The translations under genes and the position numbers were made by a program. A stretch of 12,183 nt of DNA. Origin: Pseudomonadota bacterium (GTDB lineage: Bacteria; Pseudomonadota; Alphaproteobacteria; Rs-D84). Below, piece after piece: positions 1 to 6,419 of the stretch; position 1 is the first letter of the stretch, and the number at the start of each line of letters is the position of its first letter. The notes beneath the pieces were generated by a model that did no database searches, was not told where the DNA came from, and saw nothing but the letters and a program-made list of their open reading frames with translations. The DNA is taken from NCBI GenBank assembly GCA_009781955.1, contig WQUT01000039.1, positions 1-12,183 on the forward strand, given 5' to 3'.

Positions 1-248
1 ATTTTGTCGCGGCGACGTCCGTCGGGCTTTGGAATAACGAGCTGATTTTGGACCTGGATTACGAAGAAGACTGTCACGCCGAACTGGACGCGAATTTCGC
101 ATGCACGGGCGACGGAAAGTTCATAGAAATTCAGGCCACCGGAGAGGCCCATCCCTTTGCGCCGGAACAAATGACCGCGATGATGGCACTCGCCGCCAAG
201 GGGTGCTCGCAGCTGATCGGGCTGCAGAAACAGGTGTTAGGGGATTAA
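1..248 (+). CDS. rph: Ribonuclease PH, C-terminal part (5' end outside window)
   Basis: The open frame runs from the window edge to TAA at 246-248 and gives 81 residues. RNase PH is a phosphate-dependent 3'-5' exoribonuclease that trims tRNA 3' ends and works as a hexameric ring in the cytoplasm. The visible part matches the family's C-terminal end: VAATSVGLW, then LDLDYEED, then the E-x-D and (I)IEIQATGEAHPF block, then a helix ending in LIGLQKQVLGD. The E. coli enzyme has LDLDYVEDSAAETDMN and IIEVQGTAEGEPF at the same places. The family is about 230-240 residues, so roughly two thirds of the gene lies upstream. No frameshift is visible. A large inverted repeat follows the stop codon within 5 bp. 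Confidence 0.93.
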   Translation, partial: FVAATSVGLWNNELILDLDYEEDCHAELDANFACTGDGKFIEIQATGEAHPFAPEQMTAMMALAAKGCSQLIGLQKQVLGD

Positions 249-252
249 AGGG

Positions 253-489
253 ATTTATAGATTTAAGATTTACGGATTTAAGATTGGACTACCCCGGAAA
301 GCTAAGGCAGCATAGCTGCCAAGCTTTCCTCCCCTTCTGCGAAGGGGAATTGCGCGCTCATTCGCTTAGCATTTAAACGCGCTAAATTGCCCTTCTCAGA
401 AGGGCCGGAAAGCTTGCAAGCTTGCTTGCATAGCTTTCCGGGGTAGTCAAATCTCAAATCTTAAATCCGTAAATCTTAAATCCATAAAT
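253..489. repeat. 237-bp giant quasi-palindrome (nested inverted repeats, MITE-like)
   Basis: This fills almost the whole 301-bp gap between rph and the next gene. The outer arms, 253-304 and 431-489, are reverse complements apart from two mismatches and one 7-nt gap. A second inner pair, 321-357 and 379-415, matches at about 30 of 37 positions. The centre is 358-378. Each outer arm contains an imperfect tandem of about 15 bp built on GATTTAAGATTTACG and ends in ACTACCCCGGAAAGCT. The inner arms contain CCCCTTCTGCGAAGGGG, itself a hairpin. No credible ORF lies inside; the short frames that cross it merely translate the repeat. No clear target-site duplication is visible. It could be a MITE-like element or a fold-back product of replication. 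It might also terminate rph transcription, although it lacks a proper U-tract. Confidence 0.85.
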
Positions 490-493
490 ACTA

Positions 494-522
494 TTGACCA
501 ACGCGCACAATTGCGGTATAAT
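494..522 (+). promoter_or_regulatory. Near-consensus sigma70-type promoter
   Basis: The -35 box is TTGACC (494-499), followed by a 17-bp spacer and a perfect TATAAT -10 box (517-522). The -35 box begins only 5 bp after the end of the 237-bp palindrome. Transcription would start near 529, giving a leader of about 21 nt that contains the ribosome binding site AGAGGGAG at 536-543. Confidence 0.85.
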
Positions 523-549
523 ATCATAAACATACAGAGGGAGTTTTTA

Positions 550-2919
550 ATGAAATTCTTAACCAAACTTGCCATGGTTTCATTGATTTTGGCGAACTTT
601 GGCGCCGCGGTCGCCGCCGATGCGCCGGCGCGCCAGGCGGGATCCATATCCGGCGCGATTATGTCCGCCAATGCTTCGCGCATGATTGCAATGCCTATCG
701 CGCCCGGGGTTAACACAAACGTAAACATGGTGGTCCCCAGCGCGCCGCTGGCCCAGGCCCAGCAGATAAACTATTGCAACGCGCCGTATTTTGATTATGC
801 GAAGTGTTGCGCCCAGCCGAACCCGCCGGCAAATATTTGCAACACGCCGCCGATTGATTTCTGCAAGCCGCCCTATTTTGACTATGCGAAGTGTTGCGCT
901 CAGCCTAATCCGCCGGCAAACATCTGCAATCAGAACATTGATTACTGCAAGCCGCCCTATTTTGACTATGCGAAATGCTGCGCCCAGCCCAATCCCCCGG
1001 CAAATATCTGCAACCAGAACATTGATTACTGCAAAAAGCCGAATTTTGACTATAAGAAGTGTTGCGCCCAGCCCAATCCCCCGGCAAATATTTGCAATCA
1101 AGACATAGATTACTGCAAGCAGCCGAATTTCAATAAAGACAAATGCTGCGCCCAGCCTAATCCGCCCGCGAATATCTGCAATGAAATAGATTTCTGCAAG
1201 CCGCCGTATTTTGATAAAGACAAATGCTGCTATGGCCCGAATCCGGATCCGAAAATCTGCAAGGATAATATTGATTACTGCAAAAAACCGTTCTTTAACA
1301 AAGAAAAATGCTGCGCCCAGCCCAACCCGCCGACCGACATTTGCATCACAACCGATTGCGGCGATATCATCCCCGCGTTGGGCGTGGATAAATGCGTCGC
1401 GGAACGCGCGTGCACGGGCCTGTGGGCCGACGGCCACCAGGGCGTGTTTGACGAAGCCACGAACCAATGCCTGGTCCCGGTGGTCGCGCATAACTGGAAC
1501 GGAATTATCAGGGTCAACGGCCAGGATGTGATGGCATACGCCCCCATGGGCAACGTATTTAAGTGCGGCGCCGAATCGTTTGAACAGGTCACATACATGC
1601 GCCGCTCGTCCCAATGGGTGATTCCGGTTATGATTGTCGGCGGCGCCGGCATAGGCGCGGGAATCGGCGCGATTATTGATCACTATGACAATAAAAAGGC
1701 CGAGAACTTCAAGAACGAGGTCGCGGCGAACGCATACAACGGCCATGACGCATCCCGGAAAGGGAATCCGTATTTCACGGTTACCGGCGGGACGGCGACA
1801 GCGACGCTGACCTGGAACGGCGTGCCATACAACCTGGGCGATCCCGACAGCCGCAAAGCATTGGCCGGCAAACTGGGCGTGGCGCTGCAACCCGGCGCAT
1901 CAACGGATGACAAGCAACTGAAAGACCTTATCGCCGCGACCGAAGGCAACATAAACGTCTGTGTCGCAGATATGTTCAAAGAACTGGTATCGCCAAAGGT
2001 CAGGGGCCAGGGTAAATTCGGACGCATCAAAATCACCGGCGACGACGCGTGCGACAGCGGCGGACTGGATGCCGTGAAATACTGTCAGAAAGACGATAAA
2101 TGCGTTGACTGCCAGGGATTCAACGACCAGATCAGATGTCCGGACGGCGTTACCGCCCAGGGCAAAACATTCGGCACGCTGGACGGGAACGGCATCGCCG
2201 TTGGCGGCAGATGCTATTTCCGCGACGGGCTGGGGCCGGTGGCCGATAATCCGAACGCCGATTCCACCGCATCCGACGATGTGTGGCGCGCGAACCGGAT
2301 TCAGTATTTCATCAGCGAACTGCCGAACCTTAGCAATGTTCAAGCCATCCAGAAAGGCGGATGCACGCCGCCCCAGGTGCAGAATTACAGCAAGCCGCTG
2401 CGCGGACAAAGCAGACTGAGATGGGTTACCTTCCGCTGCTCTACCCCGTTTGACGTTATCGCAAACAGCTTTGAAACCACGGGAACCTGCGACACGTTCA
2501 AGCTGGAAAACACCCGTGACGAGCTGATGGCCGCATACGGTGCCGCCAGCGCGTTAAAGGCCTATCTGGCCAGCAACCCGGGTGCAGCCGTCAATGCCAT
2601 TGACACGACCGCGCTGGAAAAACTGTTGGCGACCATAGAGACCAAGGTAAAAGCGGTCACCGTTTCCACAACGGAAGAATTTGACATGCGCGTTGACGAG
2701 GAATTCGGCAGCAAGCGTCCGTTCTTCCAAACCGCAACCGGACGCGGATTGCTGATCGGGACCGGCGTGGGCGCGTTGGGCGGATTGGGTTACTGGTTTG
2801 CCGAAGGGGCCAGCATCTGGTGCAATGTCGGCAGCCTGCAACAGGTAAAGCTGGGCAAGTCCTGGTCCATACCGACGTTCCGCGATTACATCATATCGCA
2901 CAACTATATCCAACAGTAA
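550..2919 (+). CDS. Large secreted protein with seven 4-cysteine repeats
   Basis: The product has 789 residues and I do not recognise its family. ATG at 550 is chosen because AGAGGGAG lies 6 nt upstream; a TTG at 511 in the same frame falls inside the promoter. Residues 1-24 form a Sec signal peptide (MKFLTKLAMVSLILANFG, cleavage near AVAA/DA), so the protein is exported. Residues 75-265 hold seven repeats of 27-29 residues with pattern C-x9-CC-x9-C. The best conserved core is KCCAQPNPPANIC, preceded by (Y/F)C(K)xPxF. A Gly-rich hydrophobic stretch at about 356-377 and another at about 734-752 could be membrane or glycine-zipper segments. Further Cys clusters lie at about 510-545 and 615-665. 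The tail is SIPTFRDYIISHNYIQQ. Paired and adjacent Cys in an exported protein suggest a disulfide-rigid rod, but this is inference. A terminator follows directly. A surface or envelope structural role is likelier than an enzyme. Confidence 0.85.
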   Translation: MKFLTKLAMVSLILANFGAAVAADAPARQAGSISGAIMSANASRMIAMPIAPGVNTNVNMVVPSAPLAQAQQINYCNAPYFDYAKCCAQPNPPANICNTPPIDFCKPPYFDYAKCCAQPNPPANICNQNIDYCKPPYFDYAKCCAQPNPPANICNQNIDYCKKPNFDYKKCCAQPNPPANICNQDIDYCKQPNFNKDKCCAQPNPPANICNEIDFCKPPYFDKDKCCYGPNPDPKICKDNIDYCKKPFFNKEKCCAQPNPPTDICITTDCGDIIPALGVDKCVAERACTGLWADGHQGVFDEATNQCLVPVVAHNWNGIIRVNGQDVMAYAPMGNVFKCGAESFEQVTYMRRSSQWVIPVMIVGGAGIGAGIGAIIDHYDNKKAENFKNEVAANAYNGHDASRKGNPYFTVTGGTATATLTWNGVPYNLGDPDSRKALAGKLGVALQPGASTDDKQLKDLIAATEGNINVCVADMFKELVSPKVRGQGKFGRIKITGDDACDSGGLDAVKYCQKDDKCVDCQGFNDQIRCPDGVTAQGKTFGTLDGNGIAVGGRCYFRDGLGPVADNPNADSTASDDVWRANRIQYFISELPNLSNVQAIQKGGCTPPQVQNYSKPLRGQSRLRWVTFRCSTPFDVIANSFETTGTCDTFKLENTRDELMAAYGAASALKAYLASNPGAAVNAIDTTALEKLLATIETKVKAVTVSTTEEFDMRVDEEFGSKRPFFQTATGRGLLIGTGVGALGGLGYWFAEGASIWCNVGSLQQVKLGKSWSIPTFRDYIISHNYIQQ
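772..1344 (+). repeat. Seven in-frame coding repeats, about 81-87 bp each
   Basis: These DNA repeats encode the C-x9-CC-x9-C units. Copies 2 to 4 are nearly identical in protein but use alternating synonymous codons (for example AAATATTTGC against AAATATCTGC). Copies 6 and 7 are the most diverged: KCCYGPNPDPKIC replaces KCCAQPNPPANIC in copy 6. This pattern fits growth by unequal crossing-over followed by purifying selection on the protein. Copy number is expected to vary between strains. It is not a CRISPR array, because the frame is open through repeats and linkers. Confidence 0.9.
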
Positions 2920-2950
2920 AAAACGGGGGCGATAGCCACCGTTTTTATTT
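2919..2950 (+). terminator. Intrinsic terminator of the Cys-repeat gene
   Basis: The left stem 2919-2930 (AAAAACGGGGGC) pairs with 2935-2946 (GCCACCGTTTTT) with one mismatch and a GATA loop. A U-rich tail TTTTTATTT follows. The stem starts on the last base of the stop codon. The A-tract on the left gives a U-tract on the other strand, so it may also act on the convergent gene. Confidence 0.85.
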
Positions 2951-2965
2951 CTGTAAAATCATAAT

Positions 2966-2995
2966 TGTAGGGGCAAATAATTATTTGCCCCTACA
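2966..2995. repeat. Perfect 30-bp palindrome (GTAGGGGC family)
   Basis: The half-site TGTAGGGGCAAATAA is followed directly by its exact reverse complement, with no loop. It sits between two convergent stop codons. A 28-bp identical copy is at 12118-12145 and a diverged copy at 9775-9797, so it is a dispersed REP-like element of this genome. Confidence 0.9.
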
Positions 2996-3046
2996 TATTT
3001 TCGTTTTGCTTTCGTATTGTTCAGAACAATTTGCAACTTAAACTTA

Positions 3047-5383
3047 CTATCTTATGCCGGTCTTTTGATTTCTCAAATTATTCAATCCTTCCACAACCTT
3101 GGCCGTGACGCTGTCTTTCGGCAGATAGTTGAATATTTCCGGATGTTTGTTGGCGTACAGTATCAGCATGGCGACATTTCCGGTGCGGTGCCATTCCATA
3201 ACAAAAGGCTGTGATCCGATATTTCCGGACGGCGTTGTTTGAACCGGCGCGGGCGAGGATTGCGTAACCGTGGTTTGCCGGGATGCCGGGGCCCCAGAAG
3301 AACTTATTTGCGCGCTGGCATTATTGATACGGGCGGCCAGCCGTCTGTTCGCCGCGGCCAATTCATCATTTTTCTTTTTCTCGGCCTCCAGACGGGCCTG
3401 GGTTTCGTTCAGCACCCTTTGGAGAGAATCCGTGTCAATCACGGGTGCTGCAGGTGCAGCGGGCACGGGGGGCGCGGTGGGCGCGATATTATCGGGTTGC
3501 GTATTGTCGCCCTGCCCCGCTTCTTTGGTCTGGGATGTGTCCGGTTCCCCGCGGTCGTAAGATTTGAGTTCTGTCAATCCATAAATAACCAACGCAGATA
3601 TAGCGGCAACGGTAAGAATTGTCACGCCCCATCTTACGACGGTTCCGTTCCAAGCGAAACCTTTGCCATCAGATTTGGAATCTTTATTTCCCGCCGCTTT
3701 GCGCGTTTTTTTCGCTTCTTTGTCCGCTTTTTCCTGATCTTTCTTTTTCTTATTTTCCGGATCGGCGGCCGCTTTATCTGTTTCCTTTTTTTCTTTCTTT
3801 TTCTGCTTTTCTTGCTCGGCTGCGGCCTCGTCCGTTTTCTCTTTTTCTTTCTTTTTTTGATCTTCTATTTTTTTCTTTTCGTTGGCCTTGTTATGCTCGT
3901 CCTGCTTTTTTTCTGCGGGTTTAAATAATTTTTTAACCTGGCTTTTGATTTTTTCAATGCGGCCCGGTGCCGGCGCGTCGGGATATTTCGTGCGCAGGTC
4001 TATAAAAATCATGCCTTTGTTGTTAACAAATTCGCGGGCCGCATCCGGATCGGACAACAGTTTGTCCAGAACGCCGGACTCATCAAAGAATCCAATGTCT
4101 TCTTGGTCTTGTTCGGTATATTCCTTATATTGCGTATTCCCGTCTGAAACCATGCGAATACCGGTTCTGATATTTTCAGTTATATTATTTTCCAGTTCCG
4201 CAACTTTTTGCTTTCCGGTTTTAACAGCATTGAATCCCCTCAGATAATACCTGTATCTATTGTTATCAAACAGAATTTCTATCGCAGAGGCTACATCTTT
4301 GCTGCGCGGCGCGGGAAATTTCGCATATATTTGTTCTTTCAGATTGTCTATTTCCGATATGGTGGCATTCTCAAAGAAACCCTGCGGAGAAATATCATAT
4401 ATTTGCTCGTTCTGCTTAATCTTCTGAACGCCCAGGCCCAATATATCAAAATAATTCTTAAACTTTATCTGCGGAGTATTGTCCACGGATTTCTGTATCG
4501 CGTTTATAATTTCTGAATTTGACACGGCTTTGCCGGTCTCGCCCAATTGCTTTTTCTCGCGTTTCAAGTTTTTGACCAGCAGTTCGGCATAGCCGCGGCT
4601 GATCGGAGAGGGTATTTCCGCATTGCCGGACCAAAAATCTGGCATGACGTAACAAACAAGCAGGTCAAGGCTAAACTTATCGCCAATTTTTTCCAACTCT
4701 TTCGGATACTTATTCAGGTAATCGTAAAGCACGTAACTTGAAATAAAATATCCAGAAGTTTTGTCCAAATATTTGCAGCAGGCGGAAATCCAATCTTTGT
4801 TGAATTCGGACGCTATAATTTTGTCCATAAGCAAACGGAAGAACATTTCATTCCTTATGCCATCCACGCCTTTGGCATAAGCTTTCCCAAAAAGCGTCAT
4901 GAATTCTTTCGCATCCCTGCTTTCAGATGCGGCAGAGCCATAATTGTCTTTCTGCAAAATATCGGTCAGTTTTTCTTTCAGCGTTTTTTCTTTCGGCGTT
5001 GGCGGAGTCAGGGGGACGGAGATAATTGTCGGGACATCGGATTCCGCGTGGATTTCCGGATTGGGTAAAACCTCAACAATTTCATATTCCGGCGTGTTAT
5101 TGTCCGTTTGTGCCGGGATAAATTGCACTTCCGCTATTCCTTCTGTTATCTGCTCTTTCTGTTTATACAAGTCGGAAGTATATAACTTTAAATCTTCATC
5201 CACCCTTAAAAAGCCATCCCCGATGAGCCGATCTACTATCTCCTTCTCCATCTCCATGTATTGGGATGGGATTTTTCCTTGGATAAAGGCATGACTGATC
5301 AGGATATCGGGATCGGGATCAAGCCCCCGGAAATAATCCCTTATATTTTCATAAACTGCATCAAAATTGTTTAATTCTGGCAT
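3047..5383 (-). CDS. Single-pass inner-membrane protein with charged linker and possible degenerate J-domain
   Basis: The product has 778 residues and its family is not recognised. ATG at 5383-5381 is preceded by AAGAGG at suitable spacing. The N-terminus (residues 1-75, with a winged-helix-like stretch at about 38-72) is followed by a Pro-rich linker (about 100-130) and a helical region at 131-300. Residues 308-384 read like a J-domain without its HPD motif (FKNYFDILGLG, then EIDNLKEQIYAKF, then a helix ending in IEILFDNNRYRYYLRGF). Residues 488-572 are a Lys/Glu/Ala-rich low-complexity or coiled-coil stretch. There is one membrane span at about 583-603. Basic residues just before it predict an N-terminus in the cytoplasm. 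Residues about 651-690 are a second coiled coil, and a small tail domain (about 730-778) lies in the periplasm. The gene is visibly AT-richer than its neighbours. It is divergent from the small exported protein at 5651 and convergent with the Cys-repeat gene. No signal peptide is seen. Confidence 0.85.
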   Translation of the reverse strand: MPELNNFDAVYENIRDYFRGLDPDPDILISHAFIQGKIPSQYMEMEKEIVDRLIGDGFLRVDEDLKLYTSDLYKQKEQITEGIAEVQFIPAQTDNNTPEYEIVEVLPNPEIHAESDVPTIISVPLTPPTPKEKTLKEKLTDILQKDNYGSAASESRDAKEFMTLFGKAYAKGVDGIRNEMFFRLLMDKIIASEFNKDWISACCKYLDKTSGYFISSYVLYDYLNKYPKELEKIGDKFSLDLLVCYVMPDFWSGNAEIPSPISRGYAELLVKNLKREKKQLGETGKAVSNSEIINAIQKSVDNTPQIKFKNYFDILGLGVQKIKQNEQIYDISPQGFFENATISEIDNLKEQIYAKFPAPRSKDVASAIEILFDNNRYRYYLRGFNAVKTGKQKVAELENNITENIRTGIRMVSDGNTQYKEYTEQDQEDIGFFDESGVLDKLLSDPDAAREFVNNKGMIFIDLRTKYPDAPAPGRIEKIKSQVKKLFKPAEKKQDEHNKANEKKKIEDQKKKEKEKTDEAAAEQEKQKKKEKKETDKAAADPENKKKKDQEKADKEAKKTRKAAGNKDSKSDGKGFAWNGTVVRWGVTILTVAAISALVIYGLTELKSYDRGEPDTSQTKEAGQGDNTQPDNIAPTAPPVPAAPAAPVIDTDSLQRVLNETQARLEAEKKKNDELAAANRRLAARINNASAQISSSGAPASRQTTVTQSSPAPVQTTPSGNIGSQPFVMEWHRTGNVAMLILYANKHPEIFNYLPKDSVTAKVVEGLNNLRNQKTGIR

Positions 5384-5405
5384 TACCGAACCTCTTTTAA
5401 TTAAT

Positions 5406-5433
5406 AAAATAGCACAAAAACAAAGAATGTCAA
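5406..5433 (-). promoter_or_regulatory. Promoter for the single-pass membrane protein gene
   Basis: On the minus strand, a perfect TTGACA (5433-5428) is followed by a 16-bp spacer and TATTTT (5411-5406). The start codon at 5383 is about 20 nt downstream, so the leader is short. The -10 box is only a partial match to the consensus. Confidence 0.6.
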
Positions 5434-5458
5434 TATATTTTATGAAATTATTTTGGGG

Positions 5459-5512
5459 CCATAGGGGGCGGCTGGAAAGCCGCCCAGGACGCTTTTCCGC
5501 GCGCCCCTATGG
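5459..5512. repeat. Composite hairpin repeat between divergent promoters
   Basis: CCATAGGGG (5459-5467) is repeated inverted as CCCCTATGG (5504-5512). Inside lies a second perfect hairpin, GGCGGCT (5467-5473) with AGCCGCC (5478-5484) and a GGAA loop. The GC-rich block stands out in an AT-rich intergenic region. The TAGGGGC word resembles the start of the GTAGGGGC palindromes elsewhere in the window, so it may belong to a related repeat family. It lies upstream of both divergent promoters. Confidence 0.7.
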
Positions 5513-5583
5513 GGCGAAATTATCTTTTTGGCCAGCATTGGCTATAATTCCAATAATTATGATTATACACATGATTTTTGCAA

Positions 5584-5612
5584 TTGAAATTTCGGATTCT
5601 TTTTGATATATT
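5584..5612 (+). promoter_or_regulatory. Promoter for the small secreted protein gene
   Basis: TTGAAA (5584-5589), a 17-bp spacer and TATATT (5607-5612). Transcription would start near 5619, leaving a leader of about 30 nt before ATG 5651. Confidence 0.65.
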
Positions 5613-5650
5613 ATGCCGGAGAGGAATTAACCGCAACCCAATCCAGAACC

Positions 5651-6052
5651 ATGAAAAAGTTTTTCGCTTTTTCCCGCATTGATGTCCTGCGCGTATGCGC
5701 GGCATGCGCCGTTCTGTTCTCTCTGGGCGCCGCGGACGCGGTTGCGGCCGGCGACTGGCTGGCTAACTTTGAAGACGTTCCGCAAATGAACAAGGTTTAC
5801 GTCATTGTTGACGACGGATTCCTATATTCCGTGCCGGACGGGAAAATCATCCAGACCACGATCGCCAGCGACGATGTATCGCGGCGCCAGTTCCAGCGGT
5901 TTTATCGCGACGCGCTGTATGAATTGGGCTGGAAAAACACCCATGATGACCGGAAATTGCAAACTTTTGAGCGTGGAAATGACATTCTGAGCATAGAGAT
6001 ACTGGAAACCGACCCGCTGAAGGCGCGATTTACCATGAAACCGAAAGAATAA
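5651..6052 (+). CDS. Small exported protein of unknown function (133 aa)
   Basis: I chose ATG 5651 because the following residues form a signal peptide: MKKFFAFSRID, a hydrophobic core rich in Ala and Cys, and a likely cleavage after AVAA before GDW at about residue 33. The in-frame TTG at 5603 would start inside the -10 box and hide the signal peptide. The match to a ribosome binding site is poor; a good GGAGAGG (5618-5624) is about 26 nt away, at the very start of the predicted transcript, which is odd. The mature part of about 100 residues looks like a small alpha/beta domain (VYVIVDDGFLYSVPDG, then QFQRFYRDALYELGW, then ILSIEILETDPLKARFTMKP). No Cys remains after the signal peptide and no lipobox is seen, so a soluble periplasmic protein is likely. 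The family is not recognised. Confidence 0.8.
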   Translation: MKKFFAFSRIDVLRVCAACAVLFSLGAADAVAAGDWLANFEDVPQMNKVYVIVDDGFLYSVPDGKIIQTTIASDDVSRRQFQRFYRDALYELGWKNTHDDRKLQTFERGNDILSIEILETDPLKARFTMKPKE

Positions 6053-6083
6053 AAATCCGCGCCATTAGCGCGGATTTTTATTC
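6047..6083 (+). terminator. Perfect 16-bp stem terminator, probably bidirectional
   Basis: The left arm 6047-6062 pairs without mismatch with 6068-6083 around a CATTA loop. The GC core ATCCGCGC/GCGCGGAT is flanked by an A-tract and a T-tract. The arm begins in the last sense codon, so the stop codon is inside the stem. Confidence 0.93.
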
Positions 6084-6090
6084 TTTGGTG

Positions 6091-6207
6091 GCTGGTGGCT
6101 CGTGCTGGTGGCTCGTGCTGGTGGCTGGTGCTGGTGGTTGGTGCTGGTGGCTGGTGCTGGTGGCTGGTGCTGGTGGTTGGTGCTGGTGGTTGGTGCTGGT
6201 GGTTGGT
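6091..6207 (+). repeat. Minisatellite: nine 13-bp units GCTGGTGGYTGGT
   Basis: Nine consecutive 13-bp units with no indels. Units 1 and 2 are GCTGGTGGCTCGT; units 3-9 are GCTGGTGGCTGGT or GCTGGTGGTTGGT. The period is not a multiple of three and all frames stay open, which creates spurious ORFs. The array starts 8 bp after a terminator stem. An inverted two-unit copy is at 6362-6387 and a two-unit copy lies at 12062-12087. Confidence 0.95.
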
Positions 6208-6217
6208 GCGCGTCGCC

Positions 6218-6305
6218 AACCACCCCGCCGCCTATGGCGGCACCCCTCCAAAGGAGGGGAACCGCGGCGCGCGACCTGGTGTTCCCCTCCTTTGGAGGGG
6301 TGGTT
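6218..6305. repeat. Inverted repeat with a hairpin micro-insertion in one arm
   Basis: The right arm 6281-6305 (core CCCCTCCTTTGGAGGGG) is the reverse complement of 6218-6262, except that the left arm contains 20 extra bp. The extra bases are a 14-bp hairpin GCCGCCTATGGCGG (6227-6240) flanked by CACCCC on both sides (6221-6226 and 6241-6246). The two arms enclose 6263-6280. The rest of this gene-free stretch, to 6361, shows only TTTTTTGC (6304-6311) and GCAAAAAA (6329-6336) facing each other. Confidence 0.85.
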
Positions 6306-6361
6306 TTTTTGCGGAGCTTTTTATGCGAGCAAAAAAGACGAGGTGGTTGGGACATATCTGC

Positions 6362-6387
6362 ACCAGCCACCAGCACGAGCCACCAGC
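6362..6387 (-). repeat. Two inverted copies of the 13-bp minisatellite unit
   Basis: Read on the minus strand this is GCTGGTGGCTCGT followed by GCTGGTGGCTGGT, preceded by GTG exactly as at the start of the nine-unit array. It lies directly behind the terminator of the minus-strand porin gene, so relative to transcription it has the same position and orientation as the plus-strand array. Confidence 0.9.
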
Positions 6388-6391
6388 CACT

Positions 6392-6419
6392 AAAAATGCC
6401 GCGAAAGCGGCATTTTTTA
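6392..6419 (-). terminator. Intrinsic terminator of the porin-like gene
   Basis: Perfect 11-bp stem AAAAATGCCGC (6392-6402) with GCGGCATTTTT (6407-6417) and a GAAA-type tetraloop. The stem includes one base of the stop codon at 6417-6419. Its A and T flanks let it work on both strands. Confidence 0.9.

Noticed and set aside
101..376. 91-codon plus-strand frame overlapping rph and the palindrome
   Set aside because: It overlaps real rph coding sequence in another frame and then translates repeat DNA.
772..1344. Possible CRISPR array, because of regular ~84-bp repeats
   Set aside because: Repeats and linkers form one open frame with conserved cysteines; there are no unique spacers of constant length.
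580..1890. 436-codon open frame on the minus strand across the Cys-repeat gene
   Set aside because: It is antisense to a gene with promoter, ribosome binding site and signal peptide. Its repeated Arg/Ile-rich sequence is just the complement of the coding repeats.
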